A stretch of 64,000 nucleotides of DNA from an uncultured Eubacteriales bacterium (GCA_900316415.1 ONCV01000003.1:108775-172774), one strand, 5' to 3'. Shown: positions 36,077-44,600, counted from the stretch's first letter. Notes: generated by a model from the letters alone, not told the origin. Translations and numbers: made by a program.

Positions 36077-37543
36077 ATGGTTCAGCAAACAGATGTCCTG
36101 ATCATCGGGGGCGGCGTCATCGGTTGCGCCGTGGCCAGGGAACTCAGCCGATACGATGTGTCCATCACCGTGCTCGATCGCGCCTGGGATGTCGCGGAGG
36201 GAGCCTCCAAGGCCAACAGCGGAATTGTTCACGCAGGATACGACGCAGTTCCGGGGACGCTGAAGGCAAAATACAATGTGGAAGGCGCGCAAATGCTCCC
36301 CGCGCTGTGTGAGGAACTGGGGGTTCCCTACCGTCAGTGCGGGGCACTCGTGGTGGGCTTCTCGGAAGAGGACCGGGGCACGCTGGAAACCCTGCTTGCC
36401 CGGGGAGAAGCCAATGGCGTTCCCGCCCTGCGGATCATCGGGAAAGAGGAACTGCTTTCCCTGGAGCCCCATCTGAATCCCCAGGCCTGCTGCGCTCTGC
36501 TGGTGCCCACCAGCGGCATTGTCAGTCCCTATGAACTGACCTTTGCCTTTGCGGACGACGCAGCGCTGAACGGAGTCCGCTTTCGTTTCGGCGCGGAGGT
36601 AAAATCCGTTGAGCGCCTTTCTGACGGGAGCTTTGAGGCAAAAACGGAACATGACACCTGGCGGTGCCGGATTCTGGTAAACTGCGCAGGCGCTTCCTCC
36701 GCCGATCTTCATAACCAGCTGTCCCCTGAAAAGAAAAAGATCATTCATCGCCGCGGCCAGTACTATCTGCTGGACAGGCCAGTTTCCGCGCCCTTTGAAC
36801 GGACCATTTTCCAATGTCCCTCCGCCATGGGAAAAGGCGTTCTGGTCTCTCCCACCGTGCATGGCAATGTGCTGCTCGGGCCCAGCGCGGAGGATATCGA
36901 TGATCCGCTGGATACGGAAACGACCCAGTCCGGTCTCGATTCCGTGATGGACCGGGTGCGCCTGACCTGGCCGGATGTCTCCCTGCGGACCAACATCACG
37001 AATTTCAGTGGTGTCCGGGCCCACGAAGAGGGCGGCGATTTCATCATCGGTCCGGTGGCCGGCAGTCCCGGCGCCTATGAGGCCACAGGCATTGAAAGTC
37101 CCGGCCTTTCCTCCGCCCCCGCCATCGGTCGTGCGCTGGCAGAGATGATCTCCCATGAACAGGAGCTCGTACGGAAGGAGCGGATCCGGCCCTATGAAAA
37201 GCCGCCCATCCCCTTCCGGGAGATGACCCCAGCCCAGCAGCAGGAAGCCCTGGAAGCAAATCCGCTGTACGGCAGCATTATCTGCCGCTGCGAGGTCATC
37301 ACCGAGGCGGAAATCGTCGCCGCCATTCATCGTCCCGTCCCCGCAACCCATATTGATGCGGTCAAGCGCCGCACCCGGGCCGGCATGGGGCGGTGCCAGG
37401 GCGGGTTCTGCTCTCCCCGGGTGGCCTCCATTCTCTCCCGGGAAACGGGAATTCCCCTGACCGAAGTCACCAAGAACGGCGGGAACAGCTATCTGCTGAC
37501 CGGAACGCTGACTGAAAATGCCGAGAGGAGTGATCGGACATGA
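36077..37543 (+). CDS. FAD-dependent oxidoreductase, GlpA-like, with [2Fe-2S] BFD domain
   Basis: This is a 488-residue flavoprotein of the DAO/GlpA group. The FAD-binding IIGGGVIGCAVARE is at residues 9-22. The C-terminus is a BFD-like iron-sulfur domain with the pattern CxC, 34 residues, CxxxxC (CRC near 403, CQGGFC near 440). Relatives oxidise glycerol 3-phosphate, 2-hydroxyglutarate or similar substrates, passing electrons to a partner. I chose ATG at 36077 with a strong SD (GGGAGGG), since the extension to 36020 would overlap the phosphatase gene. It overlaps the next gene by 4 nt. The exact substrate is not known. Confidence 0.85.
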   Translation: MVQQTDVLIIGGGVIGCAVARELSRYDVSITVLDRAWDVAEGASKANSGIVHAGYDAVPGTLKAKYNVEGAQMLPALCEELGVPYRQCGALVVGFSEEDRGTLETLLARGEANGVPALRIIGKEELLSLEPHLNPQACCALLVPTSGIVSPYELTFAFADDAALNGVRFRFGAEVKSVERLSDGSFEAKTEHDTWRCRILVNCAGASSADLHNQLSPEKKKIIHRRGQYYLLDRPVSAPFERTIFQCPSAMGKGVLVSPTVHGNVLLGPSAEDIDDPLDTETTQSGLDSVMDRVRLTWPDVSLRTNITNFSGVRAHEEGGDFIIGPVAGSPGAYEATGIESPGLSSAPAIGRALAEMISHEQELVRKERIRPYEKPPIPFREMTPAQQQEALEANPLYGSIICRCEVITEAEIVAAIHRPVPATHIDAVKRRTRAGMGRCQGGFCSPRVASILSRETGIPLTEVTKNGGNSYLLTGTLTENAERSDRT

Positions 37544-38808
37544 ATCGGGAACATGTGGATATTCTGATTATAGGCGCCGGTCCGGCGGGGCTGGCCTCTG
37601 CGATCGCCGCCCGGGAGGACGGAATCGAATCCCTGCTGGTTCTGGAACGGGAATCCCAGCCTGGCGGCATTCTTCGCCAGTGCATTCATAATGGTTTCGG
37701 ACTGCACCGCTTCAGCGAAGAACTGACCGGTCCGGAATACGCCCAGCGGGACATTGACCGGGCCAGGGAACTGAAGATCCCGATCGAGTGCGATACGACG
37801 GTTCTTTCCGTATCTCCGGATCGGGTGGTGACCTGCATCTCCCGGGAGAATGGACTGCGTCAGATTGAGGCCGGCGCAGTGATTCTGGCCATGGGATGCC
37901 GGGAACGGCCCCGTGGCGCCCTCTGTACGCCGGGAACCCGCTGCGCCGGAATCTATTCCGCCGGAACGGCCCAGCGTTTCGTAAATCTGGAAGGCTTCAT
38001 GCCCGGCCAGCGAGTCGTCATCCTCGGTTCCGGAGATATCGGGCTCATCATGGCCCGCCGAATGACCCTGCAGGGTGCGAAAGTGCTGGCATGCGTGGAA
38101 ATCATGCCCTATTCCTCCGGACTGAACCGGAACATCGTGCAGTGCCTTCAGGATTATGATATTCCGCTTTATCTTTCCCATACGGTCACCGATATCAAGG
38201 GCCGGGAGCGTCTCGAAAGCGTCACGGTTTCCCGGGTGGATGAGCGCCGCCGCCCCATTCCCGGGACGGAAATGGAATTCGAATGCGACACGCTGCTTCT
38301 CTCCGTCGGCCTGATTCCGGAAAACGAACTGAGCGAAGGGGCGGGAGTCAGCATCTCTCCCGCCACCTCCGGCGCTGTGGTGTCCGATTCCTTCGAAACC
38401 TCCGTTCCCGGCATCTTTGCCTGCGGAAATGTGCTGCATGTGCATGACCTGGTCGATCACGTATCCAGCGAAAGCTTCCGGGCCGGACACGCGGCCGCGG
38501 CCTTTGTCCGATCGGAGAAAAGGGAATCCGTATTCCTTTTCGTGCAGGACGGGGAAGGGGTCCGTGGCACGGTTCCCCAGAAAATCCAGCTGCCCCCTGC
38601 GCAGGATGTAACCCTGATGTTCCGTCCCTCCGGGGTATTCCGCAACGCTTCCGCTGTGATCAGCTGCGGAGGAAAGGAGCTGTTCCGCAGGAAAGCCATG
38701 ATTTTTACTCCCGGCGAAATGGCTTCCTATACCCTGAAGGCGGATTCCTTCGCCGGACTGGACGGCTCCGAGCCGCTGACCGTCCGCATTGAGAAAGGAG
38801 CGGAATAA
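37540..38808 (+). CDS. NAD(P)/FAD-dependent oxidoreductase (GlpB-like partner)
   Basis: This 422-residue protein has an N-terminal dinucleotide fold, LIIGAGPAGLASAIAARED, and a second NAD(P)-type GSGDIGLIMARRM in the middle. A RQCIHNGFGLHRFSEELTGPEYA segment is typical of the family paired with GlpA-like and DUF1667 proteins. Together such trios form a membrane-peripheral electron-transfer complex like anaerobic glycerol-3-phosphate dehydrogenase. Its start overlaps the previous stop as ATGA. The third partner follows after 3 nt. Specificity is inferred from neighbours only. Confidence 0.86.
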   Translation: MNREHVDILIIGAGPAGLASAIAAREDGIESLLVLERESQPGGILRQCIHNGFGLHRFSEELTGPEYAQRDIDRARELKIPIECDTTVLSVSPDRVVTCISRENGLRQIEAGAVILAMGCRERPRGALCTPGTRCAGIYSAGTAQRFVNLEGFMPGQRVVILGSGDIGLIMARRMTLQGAKVLACVEIMPYSSGLNRNIVQCLQDYDIPLYLSHTVTDIKGRERLESVTVSRVDERRRPIPGTEMEFECDTLLLSVGLIPENELSEGAGVSISPATSGAVVSDSFETSVPGIFACGNVLHVHDLVDHVSSESFRAGHAAAAFVRSEKRESVFLFVQDGEGVRGTVPQKIQLPPAQDVTLMFRPSGVFRNASAVISCGGKELFRRKAMIFTPGEMASYTLKADSFAGLDGSEPLTVRIEKGAE

Positions 38809-38811
38809 GCA

Positions 38812-39177
38812 ATGGAACAGATGATTACCTGTATTAACTGCCCGGTAGGCTGCCGCATGAAGGTCACCCTGAACGAAGCGAAGGAAGTTGTTTCCGTAGA
38901 AGGGAACACCTGTCCCCGGGGCCGGAAGTATGCCATGCAGGAATGCACGCTGCCCCTGCGGATGATCACCGCGGTCATTCCCGCGGAGCATAGCGCGACG
39001 CCGCTTTCCGTGAAGACCGCAGCGCCGGTTCCGAAGCACCTGATCCCCCAGATCATGAAGCAGCTGCGGCAGCTCCGCGTCTCTGCGCCGGTTCAGATGG
39101 GTCAGGTGATCCTTCCCGATATCTGCGGCACCGGCGTCAATCTGATTGCCACCCGGCCGCTTCCGGCGGATCAGTGA
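38812..39177 (+). CDS. DUF1667 iron-sulfur protein of the flavoprotein module
   Basis: This small 121-residue protein of family DUF1667 begins with an iron-sulfur motif: C7, C10, C14 and C34 in the order CxxCxxxC and later TCPRG. The arrangement resembles the [4Fe-4S] N-terminus of molybdopterin oxidoreductases. It is regularly encoded next to the two preceding flavoproteins and probably passes electrons within the complex. No glycerol kinase or facilitator is next to it here. A C-terminal segment VILPDICGTGVNLIATR is conserved in the family. Its role is inferred from genome context. Confidence 0.86.
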   Translation: MEQMITCINCPVGCRMKVTLNEAKEVVSVEGNTCPRGRKYAMQECTLPLRMITAVIPAEHSATPLSVKTAAPVPKHLIPQIMKQLRQLRVSAPVQMGQVILPDICGTGVNLIATRPLPADQ

Positions 39178-39186
39178 ATCCAAGGC

Positions 39187-39215
39187 TTGTTTCCAATCCC
39201 GTTTTCTGGTATAAT
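39187..39215 (+). promoter_or_regulatory. Promoter of yajC
   Basis: -35 TTGTTT (39187-39192) and a consensus -10 TATAAT (39210-39215) have a 17-nt spacer on the plus strand, starting right after the DUF1667 stop. An AAAGGAG SD follows about 24 nt downstream of the -10. Confidence 0.8.
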
Positions 39216-39254
39216 CCCAGAGAACCAAACGAAACGTAAAGGAGTTTTGTGAAA

Positions 39255-39671
39255 ATGCTGATTGAAAAGATTCTGGGAATTACGTCCGCGGTCGCGGAGG
39301 GAAATGCCGCTGCGGGCACCACGGCCGGCGCTGCCGCGACGGCTGCCGCCGAACAGGCAGGCGAGGTGAATCCCGTAGCTGCCCTGCTGGGAACCTTCCT
39401 GCCCATGATTCTCATCTTTGTCGTGTTCTATTTCTTCCTGATCCGTCCCCAGCGCAAGAAAGACAAGCAGGTTAAGGAAATGCTGAACAACCTGAAGGCC
39501 GGCGATCGGGTCTGCACCATCGGCGGCATTTACGGTACCATTGTGGGCATCCGGGATGATACCGTGACGCTCTCCGTGGGGCGCGACAATCTGAGCATGG
39601 TCGTCGCCCGCTGGGGCATTCGCAGCGTGGAAGAGGTCACCATCGAGAATGACGCGGAAGCGCTAAACTGA
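39255..39671 (+). CDS. yajC: Preprotein translocase subunit YajC
   Basis: YajC is a single-span membrane protein associated with SecDF in protein export. An Ala-rich N-terminal stretch precedes a hydrophobic helix (about 44-63, ending FFLIRPQRKKDKQ). The conserved soluble part has LKAGDRVCTIGGIYGTIV. I use ATG at 39255 rather than GTG at 39249, because the AAAGGAG SD is closer to normal spacing. The extended Ala-rich N-terminus is longer than in many YajC. It has its own promoter and a terminator immediately after. Confidence 0.92.
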   Translation: MLIEKILGITSAVAEGNAAAGTTAGAAATAAAEQAGEVNPVAALLGTFLPMILIFVVFYFFLIRPQRKKDKQVKEMLNNLKAGDRVCTIGGIYGTIVGIRDDTVTLSVGRDNLSMVVARWGIRSVEEVTIENDAEALN

Positions 39672-39681
39672 TGATCTGAAG

Positions 39682-39720
39682 AAAAAGGGAGGCCGGGGAT
39701 GATTTCCCCGGCTCTCTTTT
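39682..39720. terminator. Bidirectional terminator between yajC and nnr
   Basis: A GC-rich hairpin (CCGGGGA/TCCCCGG with a TGATT loop) is flanked by A on the left and T on the right. It can end yajC on the plus strand and the convergent nnr gene on the minus strand, whose stop lies at 39719. Confidence 0.75.
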
Positions 39721-41239
39721 ATTTCACAGTTTTTCCTGCGCCGTTCCGCAATTCCCGTAGAATCTGCGGCAGCGCTGCGATCGTGTCTCCGGCCGTCATG
39801 GAAACATCCCCCGTGCGTTCCTGGGCAAGTTCGCCGGCTCGGCCATTTATCCACGTCCCGGCGGCCGCCGCCCGAATCAGGCTTTCGTTTCCCGCGCATA
39901 CCGCCGCCAGAATACCGCTCAGCACGTCCCCGCTGCCTGCCGTGGCCATGCCCGGGCAGCCCCGGTCACACAGCAGGGTCTCCTTTCCGTCCGAAAGGAT
40001 GGTTGTCGGTCCCTTCAGCAGTACGGTAATTCCATGGGTTCCGGCGAAACTCTCCGCCAGCTGGATGCCCTCGGCCTGCACCTGCGGGATCGGCTTTCCG
40101 GTCAGCCGGGAAAACTCGCCCGGATGCGGAGTCAGCAGGATCCGGGCATGACTCTTTCGCAGAATCTCCGGCTCCTCCCGCAGCAGCTCCGCCAGAGCGT
40201 TCAGCCCGTCCGCGTCCAGGATCAGGGTTCCCTCATAGCGCCGCAGCAAGAAGGCAACGCCTTCCCGGGTGTCTTCGCTGTTCCCCAGGCCCATTCCGAC
40301 GGCAATCACCCGGAGCCCGCGGATCAGTTCCTCCCATTCTGACGGAACAAACCGGATCGTCTGGTTCGCCTCGCTCAGGGGAAACAGCGTGCTCTCCAGC
40401 ATCAGGGGCATCAGCGGCTCCGCGAGGGAGCGGGGCACGGCGGCTTTCACCACTCCCGCCCCCGCCCGCATGGCGGCATTGGCGGCAGCCGCCATGCGAA
40501 TGGCTCCGCTGTAGCGCAGGCTCCCGCCAATCAGGCCCAGGTACCCGTAGGTTCCCTTGTTCGCAAAGTGCTTCCGTTTCGGAAACAGCGCCGCCGCGTC
40601 CTCTTTTTCGATCAGATGGCAGTTCCCTCCGCAGGGAACAATCCCGATATCGCAGTTCACTTTTCTTTCCATCAGGTCCATGGCCTGGTTCAGAAAGTGC
40701 CCTGGCTGAAAAAAACCGATCGAGGCGGTGAGGTCACTCTGAACTGCGGGGCCGGAAGCAAGCCCATTGTCGCCATTCAGTCCGCTGTTGATGTCCGCGC
40801 TGACCACGAAGGCTCCGCTGTCATTGATCAGGCCGATCATGCGGGCGGCCTCCCCTTCTGCCTTTCCCCGAAACCCGGTGCCGAAAATGCAGTCCGCTAC
40901 GGTCCGGAAATCTCTCAGATCCTCCGTGTCCGCCCACAGGCGGGCAGGAACCCCCTTCTCCCGGCTTTTCTGAAACCAGTATTCGCCGTCGGGGCTGAAG
41001 CTTCCATCCTGCAGAAGGAGTTCGCAGTCAATTCCCGCCTCCGCCAGCTTCACTGCCAGCACATACCCATCGCCGGCGTTGTTGCCTTTTCCGCACACAA
41101 TCGCCACGGGAGCCTGCCATTCTGCCGCCCGGAAGATCCCCTCTCCAGCCCGCTCCATCAGTTCGCGTCCCGGAGTCCCCGCCGCGATGGTGGCTGCATC
41201 GCTTTCCCGCATGGATGCCACATCCAGAATCCGTATCAT
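39719..41239 (-). CDS. nnr: Bifunctional NAD(P)HX epimerase/dehydratase
   Basis: Nnr repairs hydrated NADH and NADPH. The N-terminal YjeF epimerase domain (about 1-210) has GKGNNAGDGYVLAVKL. The C-terminal kinase-like dehydratase domain has LTPHPGEFSRL and AGSGDVLSGI, typical of the ribokinase-like fold. I place the start at 41239 (MIRILDVASMRESD) with GGGG a few bases upstream, giving 506 residues. A frame to 41320 exists, but its extra part is not conserved. Cofactor damage repair is a housekeeping role. A promoter (TGGACA/TATGAT) precedes it. Confidence 0.93.
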   Translation of the reverse strand: MIRILDVASMRESDAATIAAGTPGRELMERAGEGIFRAAEWQAPVAIVCGKGNNAGDGYVLAVKLAEAGIDCELLLQDGSFSPDGEYWFQKSREKGVPARLWADTEDLRDFRTVADCIFGTGFRGKAEGEAARMIGLINDSGAFVVSADINSGLNGDNGLASGPAVQSDLTASIGFFQPGHFLNQAMDLMERKVNCDIGIVPCGGNCHLIEKEDAAALFPKRKHFANKGTYGYLGLIGGSLRYSGAIRMAAAANAAMRAGAGVVKAAVPRSLAEPLMPLMLESTLFPLSEANQTIRFVPSEWEELIRGLRVIAVGMGLGNSEDTREGVAFLLRRYEGTLILDADGLNALAELLREEPEILRKSHARILLTPHPGEFSRLTGKPIPQVQAEGIQLAESFAGTHGITVLLKGPTTILSDGKETLLCDRGCPGMATAGSGDVLSGILAAVCAGNESLIRAAAAGTWINGRAGELAQERTGDVSMTAGDTIAALPQILRELRNGAGKTVK

Positions 41240-41290
41240 CGTTTCCCCGCTTCGCATCTTGTTCAGAATATGGAAAAAGCCGACGTGCCA

Positions 41291-41319
41291 ATCATAACAC
41301 ACGCCGGCGGGAATGTCCA
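41291..41319 (-). promoter_or_regulatory. Promoter of nnr
   Basis: -35 TGGACA (41314-41319) and -10 TATGAT (41291-41296) on the minus strand have a 17-nt spacer. It lies in the 99-nt gap after the secreted Fn3-like gene. Confidence 0.55.
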
Positions 41320-41338
41320 TGGCGGAACAGCCGCCCTC

Positions 41339-42034
41339 TTATCGATAAAGCACGAAATTGGCAACATCGTAAAGCAGCCCGTCCACAAAGAACTGGAACT
41401 GATATCTTCCGGTGGGGATTTCCCTGTAATCATCCTCCACGTCCTTCAGCCAGTCCGTCATCATGGAATAGGTCATATACTTATAGGAAAACCGGTTTTC
41501 AAAGGTGAAGGAATCCCAGGACACAACCTTTCCGCAGTACCCCTGCGGCGTTTTGAGCGCCAGCTTTGCCGCATAATCCCGATTGTATTTCAGGCGGGGC
41601 CAGTATACCTGCACTTCGAACGTCTTGTTTGGCCAGTCCTCCAGTTCGCTGATGGAGAAGGATGTCTCCGTCAGCCGCAGCCGGTTCCCCGTAGTATATT
41701 CCTTGAACACCCCATAGGGAACCGTGTAGTAGGTGGAACTGCTGGAAGATCCGCTTTCCACGGTGATCTTATAGGTCAGCCCTGGGATCAGGTGAATCAG
41801 CGTAGCATTCGTATTCCGGCTTGTCTGATAATAGCTGTAATTCGGCTTCCAGTCATCGAGACGGTACTTGATGTCGTAGGATGTGGCGTAGGAGGAATCG
41901 TCCCAGCGGACCTTCGCGTTCCCGTCCCTGGTCGCAGTGACGGTGACATTGGAGATCCCCGCCAGCGCCGGGAACGCGAGAAGGGAAAGCAGGAAAACCA
42001 TGATCAGGAAAACCGCAAATCCACGTTTTTTCAT
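41339..42034 (-). CDS. Secreted Fn3-like protein of unknown function
   Basis: This 231-residue protein has a clear signal peptide (MKKRGFAVFLIMVFLLSLLAFPALAG) and no further membrane segment. Residues about 27-110 look like a fibronectin type III domain (VTVTATRDGNAKVRWDDS, LIPGLTYKITVESG). The rest is beta-rich and aromatic, ending GRYQFQFFVDGLLYDVANF, which I do not recognise. A surface or secreted role is likely from the signal peptide. It has its own promoter with a long leader. A neighbouring terminator separates it from rubrerythrin. Confidence 0.75.
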   Translation of the reverse strand: MKKRGFAVFLIMVFLLSLLAFPALAGISNVTVTATRDGNAKVRWDDSSYATSYDIKYRLDDWKPNYSYYQTSRNTNATLIHLIPGLTYKITVESGSSSSSTYYTVPYGVFKEYTTGNRLRLTETSFSISELEDWPNKTFEVQVYWPRLKYNRDYAAKLALKTPQGYCGKVVSWDSFTFENRFSYKYMTYSMMTDWLKDVEDDYREIPTGRYQFQFFVDGLLYDVANFVLYR

Positions 42035-42109
42035 CCGAACAACCTCCGTTCAATATGTATTTCAGAATACCACCCTCAGAACGTTTTTTCTCTCCCGTTC
42101 TTTTTCTGT

Positions 42110-42139
42110 ATCATATCAGACGCCTTTCCGGTTTTACAA
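42110..42139 (-). promoter_or_regulatory. Promoter of the secreted Fn3-like gene
   Basis: -35 TTGTAA (42134-42139) and -10 TATGAT (42110-42115) on the minus strand have an 18-nt spacer. The leader to the ATG is about 70 nt and ends with GGAGG. Confidence 0.55.
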
Positions 42140-42268
42140 GAAAGGAGCCCGGATTCTGATCCGTTTTACAGGGGTAGTTTTGGGATGGGTGAATGAAATC
42201 AACGGTTTCCGGCTTCTCAGCAGGATTGTCCCGCTCTTTCAGATTTCTGCCTCCTGCGGGTAAAGAAC

Positions 42269-42300
42269 AAAAAAGGAGCGGCTCCGAACGGAGCCGCCCC
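42269..42300 (-). terminator. Terminator of reverse rubrerythrin
   Basis: A perfect hairpin GCGGCTCC-GTTC-GGAGCCGC on the minus strand is followed by a T-rich tail. It starts 12 nt after the rubrerythrin stop. Confidence 0.85.
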
Positions 42301-42311
42301 ATGGAACAGAA

Positions 42312-42851
42312 TTACTTGAAATACCGATCCAGCAGGCCCTGGAAGCCCTTGCCGTGACGGGCCTCGTCCCGTCCGATCTCGTGCACGATGTCGTGGATGG
42401 CATCCAGGTTCAGCGCCTTGGCCTTCTTTGCCAGGTCAGCGCGGCCTTGGGTGGCGCCGTATTCCGCGTCCGCACGGAGCTCCAGATTCTTCTTGGTGCT
42501 GTCCGTCACAACTTCACCCAGCAGCTCCGCAAAATGCGCCGCGTGCCAGGCTTCTTCCATGGCGGCCTTCTCAAAGAAAGCGCCGGCTTCCGGATACCCC
42601 TCCCGGATGGCTACCCTGCTCATGGCCAGGTACATGCCCACTTCGGAGCACTCGCCGTTGAACATCTCGCGCAGGCCGTTCTTGATCTCTTCCGGAGCAT
42701 CGCTGGCCACGCCGACGACATGCTCAGCAGCCCATACTTTCTCGCTCTCCTGCTTGATGAACTTGCTGGCCGGAGCCTTGCACACCGGGCACTTTTCCGG
42801 TGCTTCCGGTCCTTCGTACACATAACCGCAGACGCTGCAAACCCATTTCAT
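42312..42851 (-). CDS. Reverse rubrerythrin (rubredoxin domain first)
   Basis: This 179-residue protein has a rubredoxin domain at the N-terminus (C5, C8, C21 and C24 in CSVCGYVYEG and KCPVC) followed by a diiron ferritin-like domain. Ordinary rubrerythrins have the opposite order. Such reverse rubrerythrins reduce hydrogen peroxide and oxygen in anaerobic clostridia. Diiron ligands lie in NGECSEVGMYLAMSR, FEKAAMEEAWHAAH and EIGRDEARHGKGF. It is transcribed alone between its promoter and a terminator. The promoter carries a PerR-like box, consistent with peroxide control. Confidence 0.93.
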   Translation of the reverse strand: MKWVCSVCGYVYEGPEAPEKCPVCKAPASKFIKQESEKVWAAEHVVGVASDAPEEIKNGLREMFNGECSEVGMYLAMSRVAIREGYPEAGAFFEKAAMEEAWHAAHFAELLGEVVTDSTKKNLELRADAEYGATQGRADLAKKAKALNLDAIHDIVHEIGRDEARHGKGFQGLLDRYFK

Positions 42852-42890
42852 TTTTCATGCACCTCCGAATGATATTATGATATTCCAAGG

Positions 42891-42905
42891 ACAGAATGAT
42901 TATAA
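42891..42905 (-). promoter_or_regulatory. PerR-like box over the rubrerythrin -10
   Basis: The minus-strand 15-mer TTATAATCATTCTGT matches 12 of 15 positions of the Bacillus PerR box TTATAATNATTATAA. It overlaps the -10 hexamer. The match is visual and not scored against a motif model. Confidence 0.6.
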
Positions 42906-42927
42906 CATCACCCGTCCGGAAATGCAA
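42899..42927 (-). promoter_or_regulatory. Promoter of reverse rubrerythrin
   Basis: -35 TTGCAT (42922-42927) and a consensus -10 TATAAT (42899-42904) on the minus strand have a 17-nt spacer, about 48 nt ahead of the ATG. Confidence 0.75.
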
Positions 42928-42988
42928 ATCCCGGGTGTTTTCACGGTGCCCAGGCCGCGGGAAGTCCGGCGGCGAAGGCCCGGGCCGC

Positions 42989-44089
42989 TCAGTCACTGAA
43001 GTTGTTGTCGAAATTGATATCCGCACGGTAGCCCGGCAGATATTCGTGAATATGGCCCTCCAGATCCTCCCGCAGGGCGGCCCGATCCACCTGGAAATCC
43101 GTGATCACATCGATCGTAATATACTTTTCCTGATCGTCGACATAGATGGCGTGAGTGCCCAGAACTCCCTCGTGCTCCATGGCTACCTTATGAATGCTTT
43201 CCCGCAGCTCCTGATGCGTGTTGTCAATGGCATAAATCCCGATCGTCAGGATCACGTGATACTTTTCCATCACTTCCTGGGAAATGTGCCTGGTCAGCTT
43301 ATGAATCTCGTCCGCTGTCATGTCGGAGGGAATCTCGATATGCACGGAACCGATGGCGTAATCCGGGCCGTAATCGTGGAGCACCAGATCATAGGCTCCG
43401 AGGATCCCGTCGTGCTCGCAGACCGTTTCCCGGATAGCGCGGGAAACCTCGCTGTCCGGACGGTTTCCGATCACGCTGGAAACGGAATCCATCAGCATCT
43501 CCCAGCCCGCTTTGATAATGTACAGCGCGATCAGCGTACCGATCCATCCGTCCAGCGTAATGTGGAAGATCAGCGTGATGCCAATGCCCAGCAGCGTGGA
43601 GGCGGACAGGATCGCGTCCAGGCTTGCGTCCGAACCGGAAGCAACCAGCGCTTCCGACTGGTATTTTTCTCCCTGGCCCTTCACATACCTGCCCAGGAAA
43701 ACCTTGACCAGCACAGCGACCGCCACAATGATAACGCTGGCTGTGGAGTAATCCGGCATTTCCGGCGCGAGGATTTTCTGGATGGATTCATACAGGGAGG
43801 TAACGCCGGCAACGATCACTATGCCCGCAACAATAATCGCGCTGAAATACTCAATCCGGCCGTGGCCGAAGGGATGCTTTTCGTCCGGCTTGCGGCGGGC
43901 CAGCTTGATGCCGATAATCGTCACAATGGACGAGACAGCGTCCGTCAGGTTGTTCACCGCGTCCAGCACGATGGAGATGGAGCCCGAAATCAACCCCACC
44001 AGAGCCTTGAAACCGCTGAGCAGCACGTTCACAATCACGCCGATCACACTGGTTCGGGTAATTCCCTGCTCTCTGGTCAGATTTGACAT
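42989..44089 (-). CDS. Cation diffusion facilitator (CDF) metal transporter
   Basis: This 366-residue CDF-family exporter has six membrane segments. The cytoplasmic signature KHPFGHGRIEYFSA and the metal-site pattern LDAVNNLTDAVSS are present, with SGSDASLDAILSAS in the later helix and a C-terminal regulatory domain (IGIYAIDNTHQEL). Family members export zinc, iron or manganese by proton antiport, and the metal is not determined here. The start at 44089 (MSNLTREQG) follows AAGGAAGG. The frame to 44185 has no family similarity in its extension. It is 59 nt downstream of a 102-residue unknown gene. Confidence 0.9.
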   Translation of the reverse strand: MSNLTREQGITRTSVIGVIVNVLLSGFKALVGLISGSISIVLDAVNNLTDAVSSIVTIIGIKLARRKPDEKHPFGHGRIEYFSAIIVAGIVIVAGVTSLYESIQKILAPEMPDYSTASVIIVAVAVLVKVFLGRYVKGQGEKYQSEALVASGSDASLDAILSASTLLGIGITLIFHITLDGWIGTLIALYIIKAGWEMLMDSVSSVIGNRPDSEVSRAIRETVCEHDGILGAYDLVLHDYGPDYAIGSVHIEIPSDMTADEIHKLTRHISQEVMEKYHVILTIGIYAIDNTHQELRESIHKVAMEHEGVLGTHAIYVDDQEKYITIDVITDFQVDRAALREDLEGHIHEYLPGYRADINFDNNFSD

Positions 44090-44148
44090 TTTCTTTCGCC
44101 TTCCTTGTTTGATTGCACGTTCTCTGCCTGTCCGTTCCCCGCGATGGC

Positions 44149-44457
44149 TTATTCGCCGGAAAGCCTTTTCGGCTCCGGCGTCCATCGCAGAATCAGGTCA
44201 TACATGCTGGGTTCGATATGAACATAGTTGGGGCGGAAGCACGCATCGTATCCCTGCGCCTCATACAGCTCAATAAAGCGCTGCTGATGTCTCGCGGCAT
44301 AGCTCCGGGCGGAGAAGCGGACCTTCACTTCATACTGGCCCCGTTCCACCGCTTCCTCAATCTTCTGATTGATGATCCCGCAGACCCAGGTTTCCGCCAG
44401 AAAATTTTTGCTCCTGCCGGCAGTTTGTGCCCGCTGTTCAGCTTCTTCCCGAATCAT
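44149..44457 (-). CDS. Hypothetical 102-residue protein
   Basis: I do not recognise this family. The protein is charged and soluble with no signal peptide or membrane segment. It has an N-terminal helical stretch (EEAEQRAQTAGRSKNF) and a middle KIEEAVERGQYEVKVRFSARSYAARHQQRF, then FIELYEAQGYDACFRPNYVHIE. The start has a good SD (AAGGAG). It precedes the CDF transporter by 59 nt on the same strand and may be co-transcribed. No cysteine or histidine cluster points to a metal site. It follows a terminator of the metal operon. Confidence 0.6.
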   Translation of the reverse strand: MIREEAEQRAQTAGRSKNFLAETWVCGIINQKIEEAVERGQYEVKVRFSARSYAARHQQRFIELYEAQGYDACFRPNYVHIEPSMYDLILRWTPEPKRLSGE

Positions 44458-44539
44458 GGCAGCAGCTCCTTCCCGCTTCGTTTATCCGGAAACTGTTATT
44501 TCTGTAATATTCGTCCCGGATTTCCTTTTTCCTCTTTCA

Positions 44540-44571
44540 GAAAAGCTCCGTTCCTTCCGGAACGGAGCCTG
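44540..44571 (-). terminator. Terminator of the arsR-ATPase-cobW operon
   Basis: A hairpin GGCTCCGTTCC-GGAA-GGAACGGAGC on the minus strand is followed by TTTT. It lies after the stop of the CobW-DUF1980 gene. Confidence 0.8.
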
Positions 44572-44600
44572 ACCTTTTTCCCTGTCTTTTCTGACAGAAA

